Source: Thermoanaerobaculia bacterium (GTDB lineage Bacteria; Acidobacteriota; Thermoanaerobaculia; Multivoradales; Multivoraceae). From it: 64,000 nucleotides of DNA. Below are positions 37,131 through 47,328 of the stretch, piece after piece. A model generated the notes under the pieces. It was not told the DNA's origin and ran no database searches. It saw only the letters and a list, made by a program, of their open reading frames with translations. The position numbers were made by a program, and so were the translations under genes. The first letter of the stretch is position 1. Each line of letters opens with the position of its first letter. Location of the stretch: positions 124,001 through 188,000 of the forward strand of contig JAJDUI010000037.1 of the NCBI GenBank assembly GCA_022826745.1, given 5' to 3'.

Positions 37131-37910
37131 TCAGACGACGGGACAGAGCCCGCCGTCCAGGTTGATGGCCGTGCCCGTGATGTAGGCGCCGCGCTCGGAG
37201 ACCAGGAATGCGATCAGGTCCGCGTACTCCTCGGCCTCGCCGACCCGGCCGAGCGGAACCCGCTTGCCCATCGCCTCGTAGACCGACTCGACGTCGACGC
37301 CCTGGCCTTTCGCCCGGCGCACCCACTGCTCGCTCTTGATCAGGCCGATGCAGATCGTGTTGACGCGAATGTTGTCGGCGGCCAGTTCGTTCGCGAGCGA
37401 CTTGGTGAGGTTGATGCCCGCGGCCCGGGTGACGCTGGTCGGCAGGGCCCGCGCCGGCGCCGCCTTGCCGCCGCCGATCGTCGCGTTGACGATCGCGCCG
37501 CCGCCGCGCTCCCGCATCGACGGCACGACACCCCGGCAGAACCGCACGGCGCCCATCACCTTGAGCTGGATGTCGGCCATCCAGGCGTCGTCGTCGAGCG
37601 CTTCGAGGCCCTGGGCCGCCGAGGCGCCGGCGTTGTTGACGAGGATGTCGACGCCGCCGAACTCGGCCGTCACCGCGTCGATGAACCGGTCGACGTCGCC
37701 GTTCGACGTCACGTCCGCGGCCTGCGCGAACACGTCGCCGGCGCCGACCGCGCGCAGTTCGGCGGCGGCCTGCTCCAGCGGTTCCGCCCGCCGCGCGCAG
37801 ATCGCGACCTGGGCGCCCTCGCCGGCCAGTCGACGGGCCGTCGCCAGCCCCATTCCCTCGCTGCCGCCGGTGACGATCGCCACCTTGCCTTCAAGACCAA
37901 GTTCAAGCAT
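37131..37910 (-). CDS. Atypical short-chain dehydrogenase/reductase lacking canonical YxxxK
   Basis: A 259-residue SDR. The N-terminal dinucleotide turn VTGGSEGMGLA and NNAGAS are intact, as is the C-terminal GTAINLDGG. The catalytic Tyr-x-x-x-Lys that should precede RAAGINLTKSLA is not there: the aligned stretch reads TSVTRAAG, with Thr and Arg at the Tyr and Lys positions. The Ser region (NATIGGG) also differs from the usual NISS. The enzyme may be inactive or use other residues, as in some atypical SDR branches. The gene belongs to the leftward hydroxy-acid operon. The start is the ATG at 37910. Confidence 0.85.
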   Translation of the reverse strand: MLELGLEGKVAIVTGGSEGMGLATARRLAGEGAQVAICARRAEPLEQAAAELRAVGAGDVFAQAADVTSNGDVDRFIDAVTAEFGGVDILVNNAGASAAQGLEALDDDAWMADIQLKVMGAVRFCRGVVPSMRERGGGAIVNATIGGGKAAPARALPTSVTRAAGINLTKSLANELAADNIRVNTICIGLIKSEQWVRRAKGQGVDVESVYEAMGKRVPLGRVGEAEEYADLIAFLVSERGAYITGTAINLDGGLCPVV

Positions 37911-38015
37911 GCGTTCCGTCCTTCGTGTTGTTCGTGAGAACCGCGAGTGTGCCTGTCACGGACGTGCGCGTGCAAGCCGGCGGCTGGTTGCGGTAGAGAG
38001 TTCTGCTGCGATGGC

Positions 38016-39218
38016 CTACAGGCTGACGTCGAACCGAATCGTCGCGTCGGAAGCGAACCGGGTCTCGTCGATCGCGATTCCGGCGCCCGGCGCATCGGGG
38101 ACGTCGGCGACGCCGCCTTCGATCGCGTAGCCATCTGCCACCAGGACACCGCTCGACAACGGGTCGTGCTCTGCCCGGTAGAAGTTCGGGATCGCGCGAC
38201 CGACCTGGAGCTGCATGTAGAAGCCGACCAGGGAGCCCCAGTTGTGTGGTGCGACCAGCAGGCCGTGATCGTCCGCCCAGGAGGCCTCGGTGAGAATCCC
38301 CTCGAACCCGAATCGGTTCATGTCTCCCTGGTAGACATCGATCGCTTTCGCCTGCATGAAGGGCTTGAACACATCGATTTCGCGCTGGGTCTCACCGTCG
38401 GCAACGAGGGTGTTCCAGCCGTTGTCCTTCAGGAACGCCTTGAACTCGAGATCCTCCTCGACCGTCTCAGGGAACATCTCCTCTGCGAACGCTACGTCGA
38501 GGTCTCCGATTCGCTGGAAGAGGCGTTTCGTTCCGGCCAGGTCGTAGCCGTTGTTGGCATCGATGCCGATCAGGATGTCGGCGGAGTGTTCTCGGATGAC
38601 TTGTAGTACCTCGACGTCCCGGTCGTCGCCTTCGCCTCGCGGCATCCACTTCGCACCGCGACCGACCTTGACCTTGAACGCCCGGTGGCCCATGGCGAGG
38701 CCCATGTCGATCTCCTCCCGGAAGCGGTGTTGCCAGCGGTCGGCGTACTGCGGCAGGAGGTCGGCGAAGTAGATCGAGCCATCGTAGACGGGCACTCGAT
38801 CCGGTCCGCGGCCGCCGAGAATCTCAAAGACCGGCTTGCCGAGCGCTCGACCGAGGAGATCCCAGAGAGGCATGGTGCCGGATCCAAGGGGCCCCCTCAT
38901 CCGGTTCTGCTCTGACTCGTAGAGCTCGAACGGGTTCGTCCCCAGGAGCATCTGTCCCGCCTCACGGTCCACCCGGCAGTTCCCTACGCCCTCGAGCCCG
39001 GTGTTGGTGTAGATGCGCAGCATCCGATCGGTCGCCCGATCACCGTGTACGTCGAGCCGGGAGTTCTTGCCGGCGATCTTGGAACGCCTCGTCTCGATGT
39101 CGAAACCGACGACGCGAGTAACCGTGATGTCATCAGGCAAGTCTTGCCGCGCAGCGCGCACGGCAGGCCCGAGGAGCGCACCTCCGGCCCATGCGAGAAG
39201 GAAGTCCCGGCGTCTCAC
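38016..39218 (-). CDS. Exported mandelate racemase/MLE-type enolase-superfamily enzyme
   Basis: A 400-residue protein. I use GTG 39218, which has AGGGGA upstream and begins a twin-arginine signal (RRRDFLLAWAGGALLG). A longer frame begins at 39323. Barrel motifs are complete: KVKVGRG for the KxK base, metal ligands in IDANNGYD, FAEEMFPE and VADGETQ, and a late APHNWGS. This is an MR-type set, so proton abstraction from a carboxylate substrate is likely. Tat export is unusual for this superfamily. It is divergent from another exported superfamily member at 39398, with 179 bases between them. Confidence 0.84.
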   Translation of the reverse strand: MRRRDFLLAWAGGALLGPAVRAARQDLPDDITVTRVVGFDIETRRSKIAGKNSRLDVHGDRATDRMLRIYTNTGLEGVGNCRVDREAGQMLLGTNPFELYESEQNRMRGPLGSGTMPLWDLLGRALGKPVFEILGGRGPDRVPVYDGSIYFADLLPQYADRWQHRFREEIDMGLAMGHRAFKVKVGRGAKWMPRGEGDDRDVEVLQVIREHSADILIGIDANNGYDLAGTKRLFQRIGDLDVAFAEEMFPETVEEDLEFKAFLKDNGWNTLVADGETQREIDVFKPFMQAKAIDVYQGDMNRFGFEGILTEASWADDHGLLVAPHNWGSLVGFYMQLQVGRAIPNFYRAEHDPLSSGVLVADGYAIEGGVADVPDAPGAGIAIDETRFASDATIRFDVSL

Positions 39219-39397
39219 GATGCGTCCCCTGCGCGGCGGAAGCTCAACCCCGTGCTCCGGGCCGAAGTGCCGCCTGAATGCCTGCGAAGGCTTGAGACGC
39301 CCTTCCGTGTTCTTGCGTTTCACGCTAGTGAGGTGGCGAACGCTAGCACGCGCTGCTGTCTGCGCGTCGCAAGCCGCGTAGAGTCAGGCCGCCTGTC

Positions 39398-40645
39398 ATG
39401 ATCACGAGACGCGGCTTCCTTTCCGGAGCGGGAATCGCAGCGGCCGGCCTTGGCGCCGGCCTGACCGCGGCCCGTCAGGCGGCCGCCGCGCTGGCTCAAC
39501 ACTCCGAGGCGTCGAAGATGAAGATCACCGAACTCGAGACGATCCTGATCGACAACATCGACCCGCCGATCGGCCACCGGAAGTGGCTGTTCATTCAGCT
39601 CAGGACGGACGAGGGGCTGGTCGGCCTGGGCGAGCGGGTTTCCGGCGGCGCCACGAACCTCAAGCCGCAGATCGAGCTGCTGAACGACCTGTTCGACCGG
39701 TTCGTGAAGGGCGAAAGCCCGTTCGACGTGGAGAAGATCTGGCAGCGGATGAAGACGACGCTCCACGACTACAGCCACCCGGGGCTGTACGGTGTGCCGA
39801 CGTTCTCGGCCATCGAGATGGCCTGCTGGGACCTGATCGGCAAGGCGACGGACCAGCCGGTCTACAACCTGCTCGGCGGCAGGTACCACGACAAGCTCCG
39901 CGCCTACGCCTACCTGAACAGTTCGGGCATCTGGGACAACCCGTCGCTCGCCGGCGAGCGGGCGCGGGAGCTCGTCGACCGCGGCATCACCTGCTGCAAG
40001 CTCGACCCGTTCTCGCCGATCACCGGGCCGCCGCGGGACTACTCGCTGAAGACGATCCGTCACGTCGCGACCATCTTCCGCGCCATGCGGGATGCCGTCG
40101 GCGACGAACTGGAGATCGGCATCGGCACCCACGGCCAGTTCTCGACCGCGGTGGCGCTTCGGGTCGCCGACATCCTGGAGGAGTTCGACCCGTTCTTCTT
40201 CGAGGAGCCCGTGCCGCCCGAGAACGTCGACGAGCTGGCCCGCGTGGCGGCGCACACGAACATCCCGATCGCCACCGGCGAGCGACTGGTCAACATGTTC
40301 GAGTTCGCCGAGGTGCTGGAGAAGCAGGCCGCCCAGATCATCCAGCTCGACGTCGGTCAGTGCGGCGGCCTCCTGGTGGCGAAGAAGATCGCCGGCATGG
40401 CCGAGACGCACTACGCGATGATCGCGCCGCACATGTATTGCGGCCCGGTCGCGGCCTCGGCGGCGATACAGCTCGACACCTGCTCACCGAACTTCCTGAT
40501 CCAGGAGTTCAACGCGAACGACCTGCACAGCGACATCTTCGTCGAGCCGATCAAGTTCGAGAACGGCTTCATCGAACCGCCGACCGGGCCTGGGCTGGGA
40601 GTCGAGCTCGACATGGCGGTCGTCGAGAGGCACCGGGCCGCTTGA
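39398..40645 (+). CDS. Exported galactonate-dehydratase-like enolase-superfamily enzyme
   Basis: A 415-residue protein with a Tat signal (MITRRGFLSGAGIAAAGLG) and an enolase-superfamily barrel. The last strands match D-galactonate dehydratase (FFFEEPVPPEN, IATGERL, QLDVGQCGGL, APHMYCGP). The equivalent of the DFHG segment, which contributes the first metal Asp in that family, reads GTHGQ, so the Asp is absent although the His remains. Either metal binding is altered or the enzyme has another function. Its TGA overlaps the TTG of the nucleotidyltransferase gene, suggesting coupled synthesis. A sugar-acid substrate is an inference. Confidence 0.85.
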   Translation: MITRRGFLSGAGIAAAGLGAGLTAARQAAAALAQHSEASKMKITELETILIDNIDPPIGHRKWLFIQLRTDEGLVGLGERVSGGATNLKPQIELLNDLFDRFVKGESPFDVEKIWQRMKTTLHDYSHPGLYGVPTFSAIEMACWDLIGKATDQPVYNLLGGRYHDKLRAYAYLNSSGIWDNPSLAGERARELVDRGITCCKLDPFSPITGPPRDYSLKTIRHVATIFRAMRDAVGDELEIGIGTHGQFSTAVALRVADILEEFDPFFFEEPVPPENVDELARVAAHTNIPIATGERLVNMFEFAEVLEKQAAQIIQLDVGQCGGLLVAKKIAGMAETHYAMIAPHMYCGPVAASAAIQLDTCSPNFLIQEFNANDLHSDIFVEPIKFENGFIEPPTGPGLGVELDMAVVERHRAA

Positions 40646-41588
40646 GCCGCGGGCTGACTCTGGCCGTCCTGGCCGCCGGCCGCTCGGCGAGGTTCGGGCG
40701 CCCCAAGACGCTCGAACCCGTTGGCCCGAGCGGCGAGGTGCTGTTCGAGTACGCGATCTGCGACGCGGTCCGCGCCGGCTGCGGGAAGGTCGTGCTCGTG
40801 ACCTCGGCGGACTGGAACGACCAGCTCATGAGCCGGGCCGCCGAGCGGGCCGGCGGGGCGGTTCCCGTCGACTACGTGATCCAGAGCCTGGACGACCTGC
40901 CGGACGGCGCGTCGCCGCCGGCCGGCAGAGCGAAACCGTGGGGCACTGGCCACGCCGTGTTGGCGCTACGCAACAGGATCGACGAACCGTTCCTGGTCGT
41001 CAACGCGGACGACTTCTACGGTCCGAGGGCGATCGAGTCCTTCGGCCGGCGGGTCGCCGAACTGCTAAACGGCGGTGAAGACTCGCACTTTCTGGCGGCC
41101 TACGAACTCCACCGCACCGGCGTCTCCCGCACCAGCGGCGTCAACCGCGGCATCCTCACCGCGGGGCCCGACTCGACCCTCGAGGGAATCGATGAGGTCT
41201 ACGACGTACGCAAGACGGATGCCGGTCTCGTCGGTCGCGACGGCGAGGGCAAAGCTCGATCGCTGGCCCCCGACTGCCCCTGCTCGATGAACCTCTGGGC
41301 CTTCAAACCGTCCATCTTCTGTCTCCTCGAAGCGGCTTTCGCGGACTTCCAGGCGAACCTCGACGATCCGCTCGCGAACGAGTTCCTGCTCAGCGAGGTG
41401 GTAGGCGACCTGATCGGCCAAGGTTCCGCAACCGTCCGACTCCTTCCGATGACACAGCACACCGCCGGCCTGACCTACCCTGGCGACCTGCCGCCCGTCG
41501 CGTCGACCCTGCAGCAGTGCGTTGAAGCCGGCGACTACCCGGCCGACCTCGATGAGTGGTTTGCGGACCGCGCGTCCCGGAGACCCGC

Positions 41589-41592
<4 letters not shown>
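40642..41592 (+). CDS. Sugar-phosphate nucleotidyltransferase-like protein
   Basis: A 316-residue protein. The start is taken as TTG 40642, overlapping the stop of the dehydratase-like gene (TTGA). The N-terminal GT-A-type nucleotidyltransferase signature reads LAVLAAGRSARFGRPKTLEPVG, with the Gly-Arg loop and Lys that bind the triphosphate. NADDFYG in the middle is the metal DxD-like site. Family enzymes activate sugar phosphates as NDP-sugars or transfer nucleotides to other groups. The longer open frame upstream is antisense-like and not used. The product sugar is unknown. The link to a sugar-acid dehydratase and a sodium symporter is unusual. Confidence 0.8.
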
Positions 41593-43349
<1,757 letters not shown>

Positions 43350-43390
43350 GCGCGTTGGCCCTCTCCTGGTGGGTCGGCGATACTGCCGGA

Positions 43391-44296
43391 ATGCCTCTTC
43401 CGGGGGATCTGCTGCTGCGGGACGCGGAGGACGCTGTTCGCCTGATTGCACTCGACTTCGTGGCCCAGGCCCGCGAAGCCGCGCCCCGTTGCCTCGATCC
43501 GCAGGACTGCGAGGGCCTCCACGACTTCAGGGTCTCGATCCGGCGGCTGCGGAGCACCTTGAGCGCCTGGAAGGGGCTGCTCCGAGGCGTGGTCGAGAAA
43601 CGTGACCGGAAGACGCTCGCCGGGTTCCAGAAGCGGACGGGCGCCAGCCGCGATGCCGAGGTGGCGCTGGAGTGGCTGGAGGAACAGATCGGGCAGCTGG
43701 AGCCGGAACACCGGCCCGGCTACGAGTGGGTCGAGGCGCGGCTTCGTTCGGCAGCGGCCGCGCCGGCGGGCGACGCGCACCAGGCCGTCTGTGCCGAGTT
43801 CGTCGAGTGGGCGAACGGCTTCGAGTCGCGCCTGGAGGACCCGGTGCCGACGGGGGGCGTTGGCCTGCCGTACCGGCGGGTACTGGCCGACCGGCTGGAG
43901 CGGATCGCACACAGGCTGGAGCTTTGCGTCGACGGCCTTGGCGGTGACCGGAAGCGCGGCCCTCACAAGGTGCGCATCGCCGGCAAGCGCCTCCGCTACC
44001 TGGTCGAACCGGTACGAACGGAAGGCGAAGTCGCGGCCTGTCTGGTTGAGCGCTGCAAACGGCTCCAGGATGTGCTCGGCACTCTGAACGATGCGCACGT
44101 CCTCGACGAACTGCTGAAGTCCTGCATCGTCGGCGAGCCGTCCGAGGAAGAAGCCGGAGTGCTGGCCCTATGCCGCCTCAACGCGGCTCGCGCCCGCGTC
44201 AGCTATCGATCGTTCCGAGTTGACTGGCTGGACGGTGCCGGCATGCAGACGCTGCTCGATGAGGCCGCCGCACTGGCACGGGAACTCCGCGGTTGA
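43391..44296 (+). CDS. CHAD-domain protein
   Basis: A 301-residue protein made of one CHAD (conserved histidine alpha-helical) domain. The paired helical motifs are HDFRVSIRRLRSTL near residue 40 and PHKVRIAGKRLRYLVEP near 195, each with the conserved His and Arg/Lys cluster. CHAD proteins bind inorganic polyphosphate through this basic surface, and many associate with polyphosphate granules. ATG 43391 is used; the upstream open frame is antisense-like. No CYTH partner domain lies next to it. It is followed directly by a copy of the dispersed hairpin repeat at 44297. Confidence 0.85.
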   Translation: MPLPGDLLLRDAEDAVRLIALDFVAQAREAAPRCLDPQDCEGLHDFRVSIRRLRSTLSAWKGLLRGVVEKRDRKTLAGFQKRTGASRDAEVALEWLEEQIGQLEPEHRPGYEWVEARLRSAAAAPAGDAHQAVCAEFVEWANGFESRLEDPVPTGGVGLPYRRVLADRLERIAHRLELCVDGLGGDRKRGPHKVRIAGKRLRYLVEPVRTEGEVAACLVERCKRLQDVLGTLNDAHVLDELLKSCIVGEPSEEEAGVLALCRLNAARARVSYRSFRVDWLDGAGMQTLLDEAAALARELRG

Positions 44297-44352
44297 CACT
44301 GGGTGCGCCGGCGTCCTCGCCGGCATCAGGCGGGATGCCGCGAAGCGGCGAG
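44297..44352 (+). repeat. Dispersed hairpin repeat, copy A
   Basis: Begins one base after the CHAD stop codon. It contains CACTGGGTGCGCCGGCG, then a CGCCGGC partner forming a short-loop hairpin, and ends in GCCGCGAAGCGGC, a perfect hairpin with a GAA loop. The core matches three other copies (B, C, E) exactly. The hairpins may act as a transcription terminator, but the spread of copies suggests a mobile or REP-like family. Confidence 0.75.
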
Positions 44353-44360
44353 CACTTGTT

Positions 44361-45434
44361 GTGTCGCAGTCGTGCCTTCCGGCCATTGCTACAGTCCGAG
44401 CCAACTTGAGGTTCCCCAGGACGACTCCGATCCGGAGTCCGCGCGCCAAGGCCGGAGGAACCGCCTTTGCGGTTCTCGCGGTAGCACTCGCCCTCGTCGC
44501 CGCGCCCCTCATCGCCCAGGGCCTGGTCTGGCAGGAACTCCCGGACATGCCGGCTGGCAAGTGGGAGGCCGCGACGACCGTCGTCGACGGCAAGTTCTAC
44601 CTGTTCGCCGGCTACGAGAGTCCGGTGCGGTCGAGCAAGCGGGTGGACGTCTACGACCCGGCGGATGGGAGCTGGACACGCATTCAGGACATGCCGAGCG
44701 CGGTTTCGCACATGAACGCCGTGCTCGATGGTCGCACCGTCTGGTTCGCGGGCGGTTTCAAGGACGGCTACAAGGGCCACGCGATCGCCGAGGTCTGGAG
44801 CTACGACCTCGACCTGGATCGGTACACGGCCGCGCCGCTGCTCCCCGAGCCGCGGGCAGGCGGCGGACTGGCGCTGGTCGGCCGCAAGCTGCACTACTTC
44901 GGCGGGCTCAAGGCCGACCGCGACACGGACGCCGCCGACCACTGGGTCCTCGACCTGGACGCCTGGGCTACGGGCTCGGCCCGCTGGCAGGACGCCGCGC
45001 CGATGCCCGACGCGCGCAACCAGTTCTCGGCGGTCGCGATCGGCGACCGGATCTACGCCATCGGCGGCCAGTACAACCACGACAGTCAGCAGCTCGACCA
45101 GGCTCGGGTCGACATCTACGATGCCGCCACGGATACCTGGAGCCGAGGCCCCGATCTGCCGAAGGGACACTCCCACGGCGAGGCCGGCACCTTCCTCCAC
45201 GAGGGCCGGATCGTCATGGTCGGCGGCCACACGACTCCCGCCGCCGGCACGAAGTCGATCGACCCGGACATCCTGGTGCTGGAACCCGGCGGCGAATGGG
45301 AGCTCATGGGCAAGCTGCCGATGCCGCTCTCGTCGCCCGCCGCCGCGATCATCGGCGGCAAGCTCTACGTAGCCGGCGGTTCGGCGACCGGCCGCGGCGC
45401 TCAGGCGAAGATGTGGGTGGCCGATCTGCCTTGA
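44361..45434 (+). CDS. Secreted kelch-repeat protein
   Basis: A protein of about 357 residues with a signal sequence (FAVLAVALALVAAPLIAQG) and five or six kelch blades, e.g. WEAATTVVDGKFYLFAGY, DVYDPADGSWTRIQDMP, SAVAIGDRIYAIGGQYN and AAAIIGGKLYVAGG. Kelch repeats form beta-propellers used in binding or as galactose-oxidase-like scaffolds. No copper-ligand set of galactose oxidase can be recognised. The start is uncertain: GTG 44361 or TTG 44406 both lead into the signal peptide. Upstream lies the hairpin repeat. The role is unknown. Confidence 0.8.
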   Translation: MSQSCLPAIATVRANLRFPRTTPIRSPRAKAGGTAFAVLAVALALVAAPLIAQGLVWQELPDMPAGKWEAATTVVDGKFYLFAGYESPVRSSKRVDVYDPADGSWTRIQDMPSAVSHMNAVLDGRTVWFAGGFKDGYKGHAIAEVWSYDLDLDRYTAAPLLPEPRAGGGLALVGRKLHYFGGLKADRDTDAADHWVLDLDAWATGSARWQDAAPMPDARNQFSAVAIGDRIYAIGGQYNHDSQQLDQARVDIYDAATDTWSRGPDLPKGHSHGEAGTFLHEGRIVMVGGHTTPAAGTKSIDPDILVLEPGGEWELMGKLPMPLSSPAAAIIGGKLYVAGGSATGRGAQAKMWVADLP

Positions 45435-45552
45435 GTCAATCGAACGGCGGTCGCCAGCTCCGGCGACACGCCACGGATGGTCAACGTCTTCATTGTGCGT
45501 CCGCTAGAGTGCGCGCCCCCCAAAGGCGATACGCCCGGTGCGAGCAACCGCG

Positions 45553-46164
45553 ATGCCACAAATCACGCTCTACGAACATGCACCCACGCGGTCCGCGCGC
45601 TGCCGGTGGACCCTCCTCGAGGCCGGCCTGGCTTACGAGTCGGTGGGCATCGGCAGCCAGGCCGGCCTCGACGAGTTGCGTGCCGTCCACCCGTTGGGCA
45701 AACTGCCGGTCGCGATCATCAACGGGCGTCCCCTGTTCGAATCCGCTGCCATCGCGACCGCCATCGCAGACCTGTCCCCCGAGCGAGACCTGATCGCGAA
45801 GCCGGGCTCGTGGTCGCGTGCGCTCCACGATCAGTGGGTCTCCTTCGCCTTGACCGAGATGGAACCGTGGCTGTGGAGCTCCGAGATCAACAGCGTCGAC
45901 GTTCTGATGCCGAAGGAGCGTCAAGTTCCCGCCATCATCGAGCAGAACAACGCACCGTTCCGGCGCAGTGCGGCGGTACTGGATGCGGTACTCGGGGAGT
46001 CGCACTACCTTGTGGAAGACCGCTTCACCGTCACCGACATCATCGTCGGCTACACCGTGAGCTGGGGCGCCGACGACGGTCTACTGGGAGGATTCGGGAA
46101 CCTGCAGTCCTACCTGGACCGCCTGCATGAACGGGAACATTGCACGTTGCCCCGACCAGGGTAG
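45553..46164 (+). CDS. Glutathione S-transferase family protein
   Basis: A 203-residue GST-like protein. ATG 45553 gives MPQITLYEHAPTRSARCRW, close to the family N-terminus; a GTG 15 bases upstream is possible. The thioredoxin half has GKLPVAIINGRPLFESAAIATAI with the cis-Pro and the glutathione-binding Glu-Ser pair. The C-terminal half has VEDRFTVTDIIVGYTVSWG. It is more distant from the two tandem GSTs at 14727-16125 than those are from each other. The substrate is unknown. It converges on the zinc-ribbon peptide gene. Confidence 0.83.
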   Translation: MPQITLYEHAPTRSARCRWTLLEAGLAYESVGIGSQAGLDELRAVHPLGKLPVAIINGRPLFESAAIATAIADLSPERDLIAKPGSWSRALHDQWVSFALTEMEPWLWSSEINSVDVLMPKERQVPAIIEQNNAPFRRSAAVLDAVLGESHYLVEDRFTVTDIIVGYTVSWGADDGLLGGFGNLQSYLDRLHEREHCTLPRPG

Positions 46165-46216
46165 GTCGACACCGGCATCGTCACGGATTGAACCGACTGG
46201 ACACGACTCTGCGGCG

Positions 46217-46393
46217 CTAGCCCATGAAGAAGCCCTTGCGGTGCGACACGCCGAGCACCTTCTTGCACAGCGCGCAGAAGTAGACGTAGCGCTTGCCCAG
46301 GAATCCCGAGATCTCCCGGAAGTAGATGCTCACGGGATGCTCGCAGTGCGGGCAGAGCGGCGTGATGTCGCTGCGTTCTTCAGCCTGAATCAT
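46217..46393 (-). CDS. Small zinc-ribbon protein
   Basis: A 58-residue protein with two CxxC pairs, CPHCEHPVS and FCALCKK, spaced like a zinc ribbon. The rest is basic and aromatic and has no membrane segment. The ATG at 46393 overlaps the stop of the CPBP protease gene (46390) by four bases, so the two are almost certainly co-translated. Small zinc-ribbon proteins often adapt or regulate a partner; whether this one binds the protease, RNA or DNA cannot be told from sequence. Confidence 0.72.
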   Translation of the reverse strand: MIQAEERSDITPLCPHCEHPVSIYFREISGFLGKRYVYFCALCKKVLGVSHRKGFFMG

Positions 46394-47316
46394 GGGTTTG
46401 TCTCCTCTCCCATGGTCTCGTTGTTGGTTGCTTCGGTGGTTCGGGCCCAGAAGGGTCTGACGAAGTGGCCCTTGCTGTGGGCCGCCACAAGCGGGACTAC
46501 GGCTGCCGCCATGCAGAGTGTCAGGGCGAGGATCGATGACTCGACGCCGCTGGCATCTCCGATCAGGAGGTGGGGGCCGCTCAGCCGGGACTCGAACAGG
46601 CTCTCCACGATGGGTGGAGGAAGGTCGAAGACCACATAGACGAAGTTCCAACCGAAGTGGACTCCGACTGCCAGCCATAGGCGCCGCGTCAGCAGGTAGG
46701 CGGCTCCCAGGAGCAAGCCTGCTCCAATGGTGAGGGCGAGAAGGCCACGCAGGCTCATGTCCGGATTGCCGAAGTGCAGGAATCCGAAGAGGGCGGCCGA
46801 AATGGCGAGGGCCAGCCAGGTTCCCAGCTTCTCCTCGAGGATTCGAAGGAGGACGCCGCGGGACAGGACCTCCTCGACGTACCCGGAAAACAAGGCAACG
46901 CCGAGGGCCGGAATGAGAGCGGTCCACGGATTCGTGGCCTCCAGGCGGTAGTACCCGAGGGCGCCGAGCGTGGCGACAGTTACAAGGAGCAAGCCGCCGC
47001 CGATCAGTACGCCGCTTCCGAGTTCCAACGCCGCGCCTCGTAGCGCCAGTTCGCTAGCGGTGCGCTGCTCCATCAGGCGGACGAAGGCGATGTAGGTGAG
47101 GTGAGTCGCAAGGGCCGCCATGATCCCGACCGCCAGCCACCAACTCGTCGATCGCAGCGGATCGATGTCGAGGAGGTCGTAGGACCGGAACAACAGAAGC
47201 CGAACGAGGAGGAGCCCCGCCAGGATCATCCCGACGGCGATCACGATCCGGGTCACGGGAAAGCGCATCACCGCGCCCAACCAGGGCCATCGCCAGTCTT
47301 TGGCTTCACCGGTCAT
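46390..47316 (-). CDS. CPBP-family intramembrane glutamic endopeptidase
   Basis: A 308-residue integral membrane protein with about eight helices. The abortive-infection/CPBP motifs are present: EEVLSRGVLLR (EExxxR), FGFLHFG (FxxxH) and HFGWNF (HxxxN). These form the active site of Rce1-like proteases, which cleave prenylated or other membrane substrates in known members. ATG 47316 has a GGGAGG site six bases upstream. It overlaps the zinc-ribbon peptide gene at its 3' end. The targets are unknown; bacterial members are linked to bacteriocin immunity and maturation or to regulation. Confidence 0.85.
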   Translation of the reverse strand: MTGEAKDWRWPWLGAVMRFPVTRIVIAVGMILAGLLLVRLLLFRSYDLLDIDPLRSTSWWLAVGIMAALATHLTYIAFVRLMEQRTASELALRGAALELGSGVLIGGGLLLVTVATLGALGYYRLEATNPWTALIPALGVALFSGYVEEVLSRGVLLRILEEKLGTWLALAISAALFGFLHFGNPDMSLRGLLALTIGAGLLLGAAYLLTRRLWLAVGVHFGWNFVYVVFDLPPPIVESLFESRLSGPHLLIGDASGVESSILALTLCMAAAVVPLVAAHSKGHFVRPFWARTTEATNNETMGEETNP

Positions 47317-47328
47317 CGTCAACCTCCC

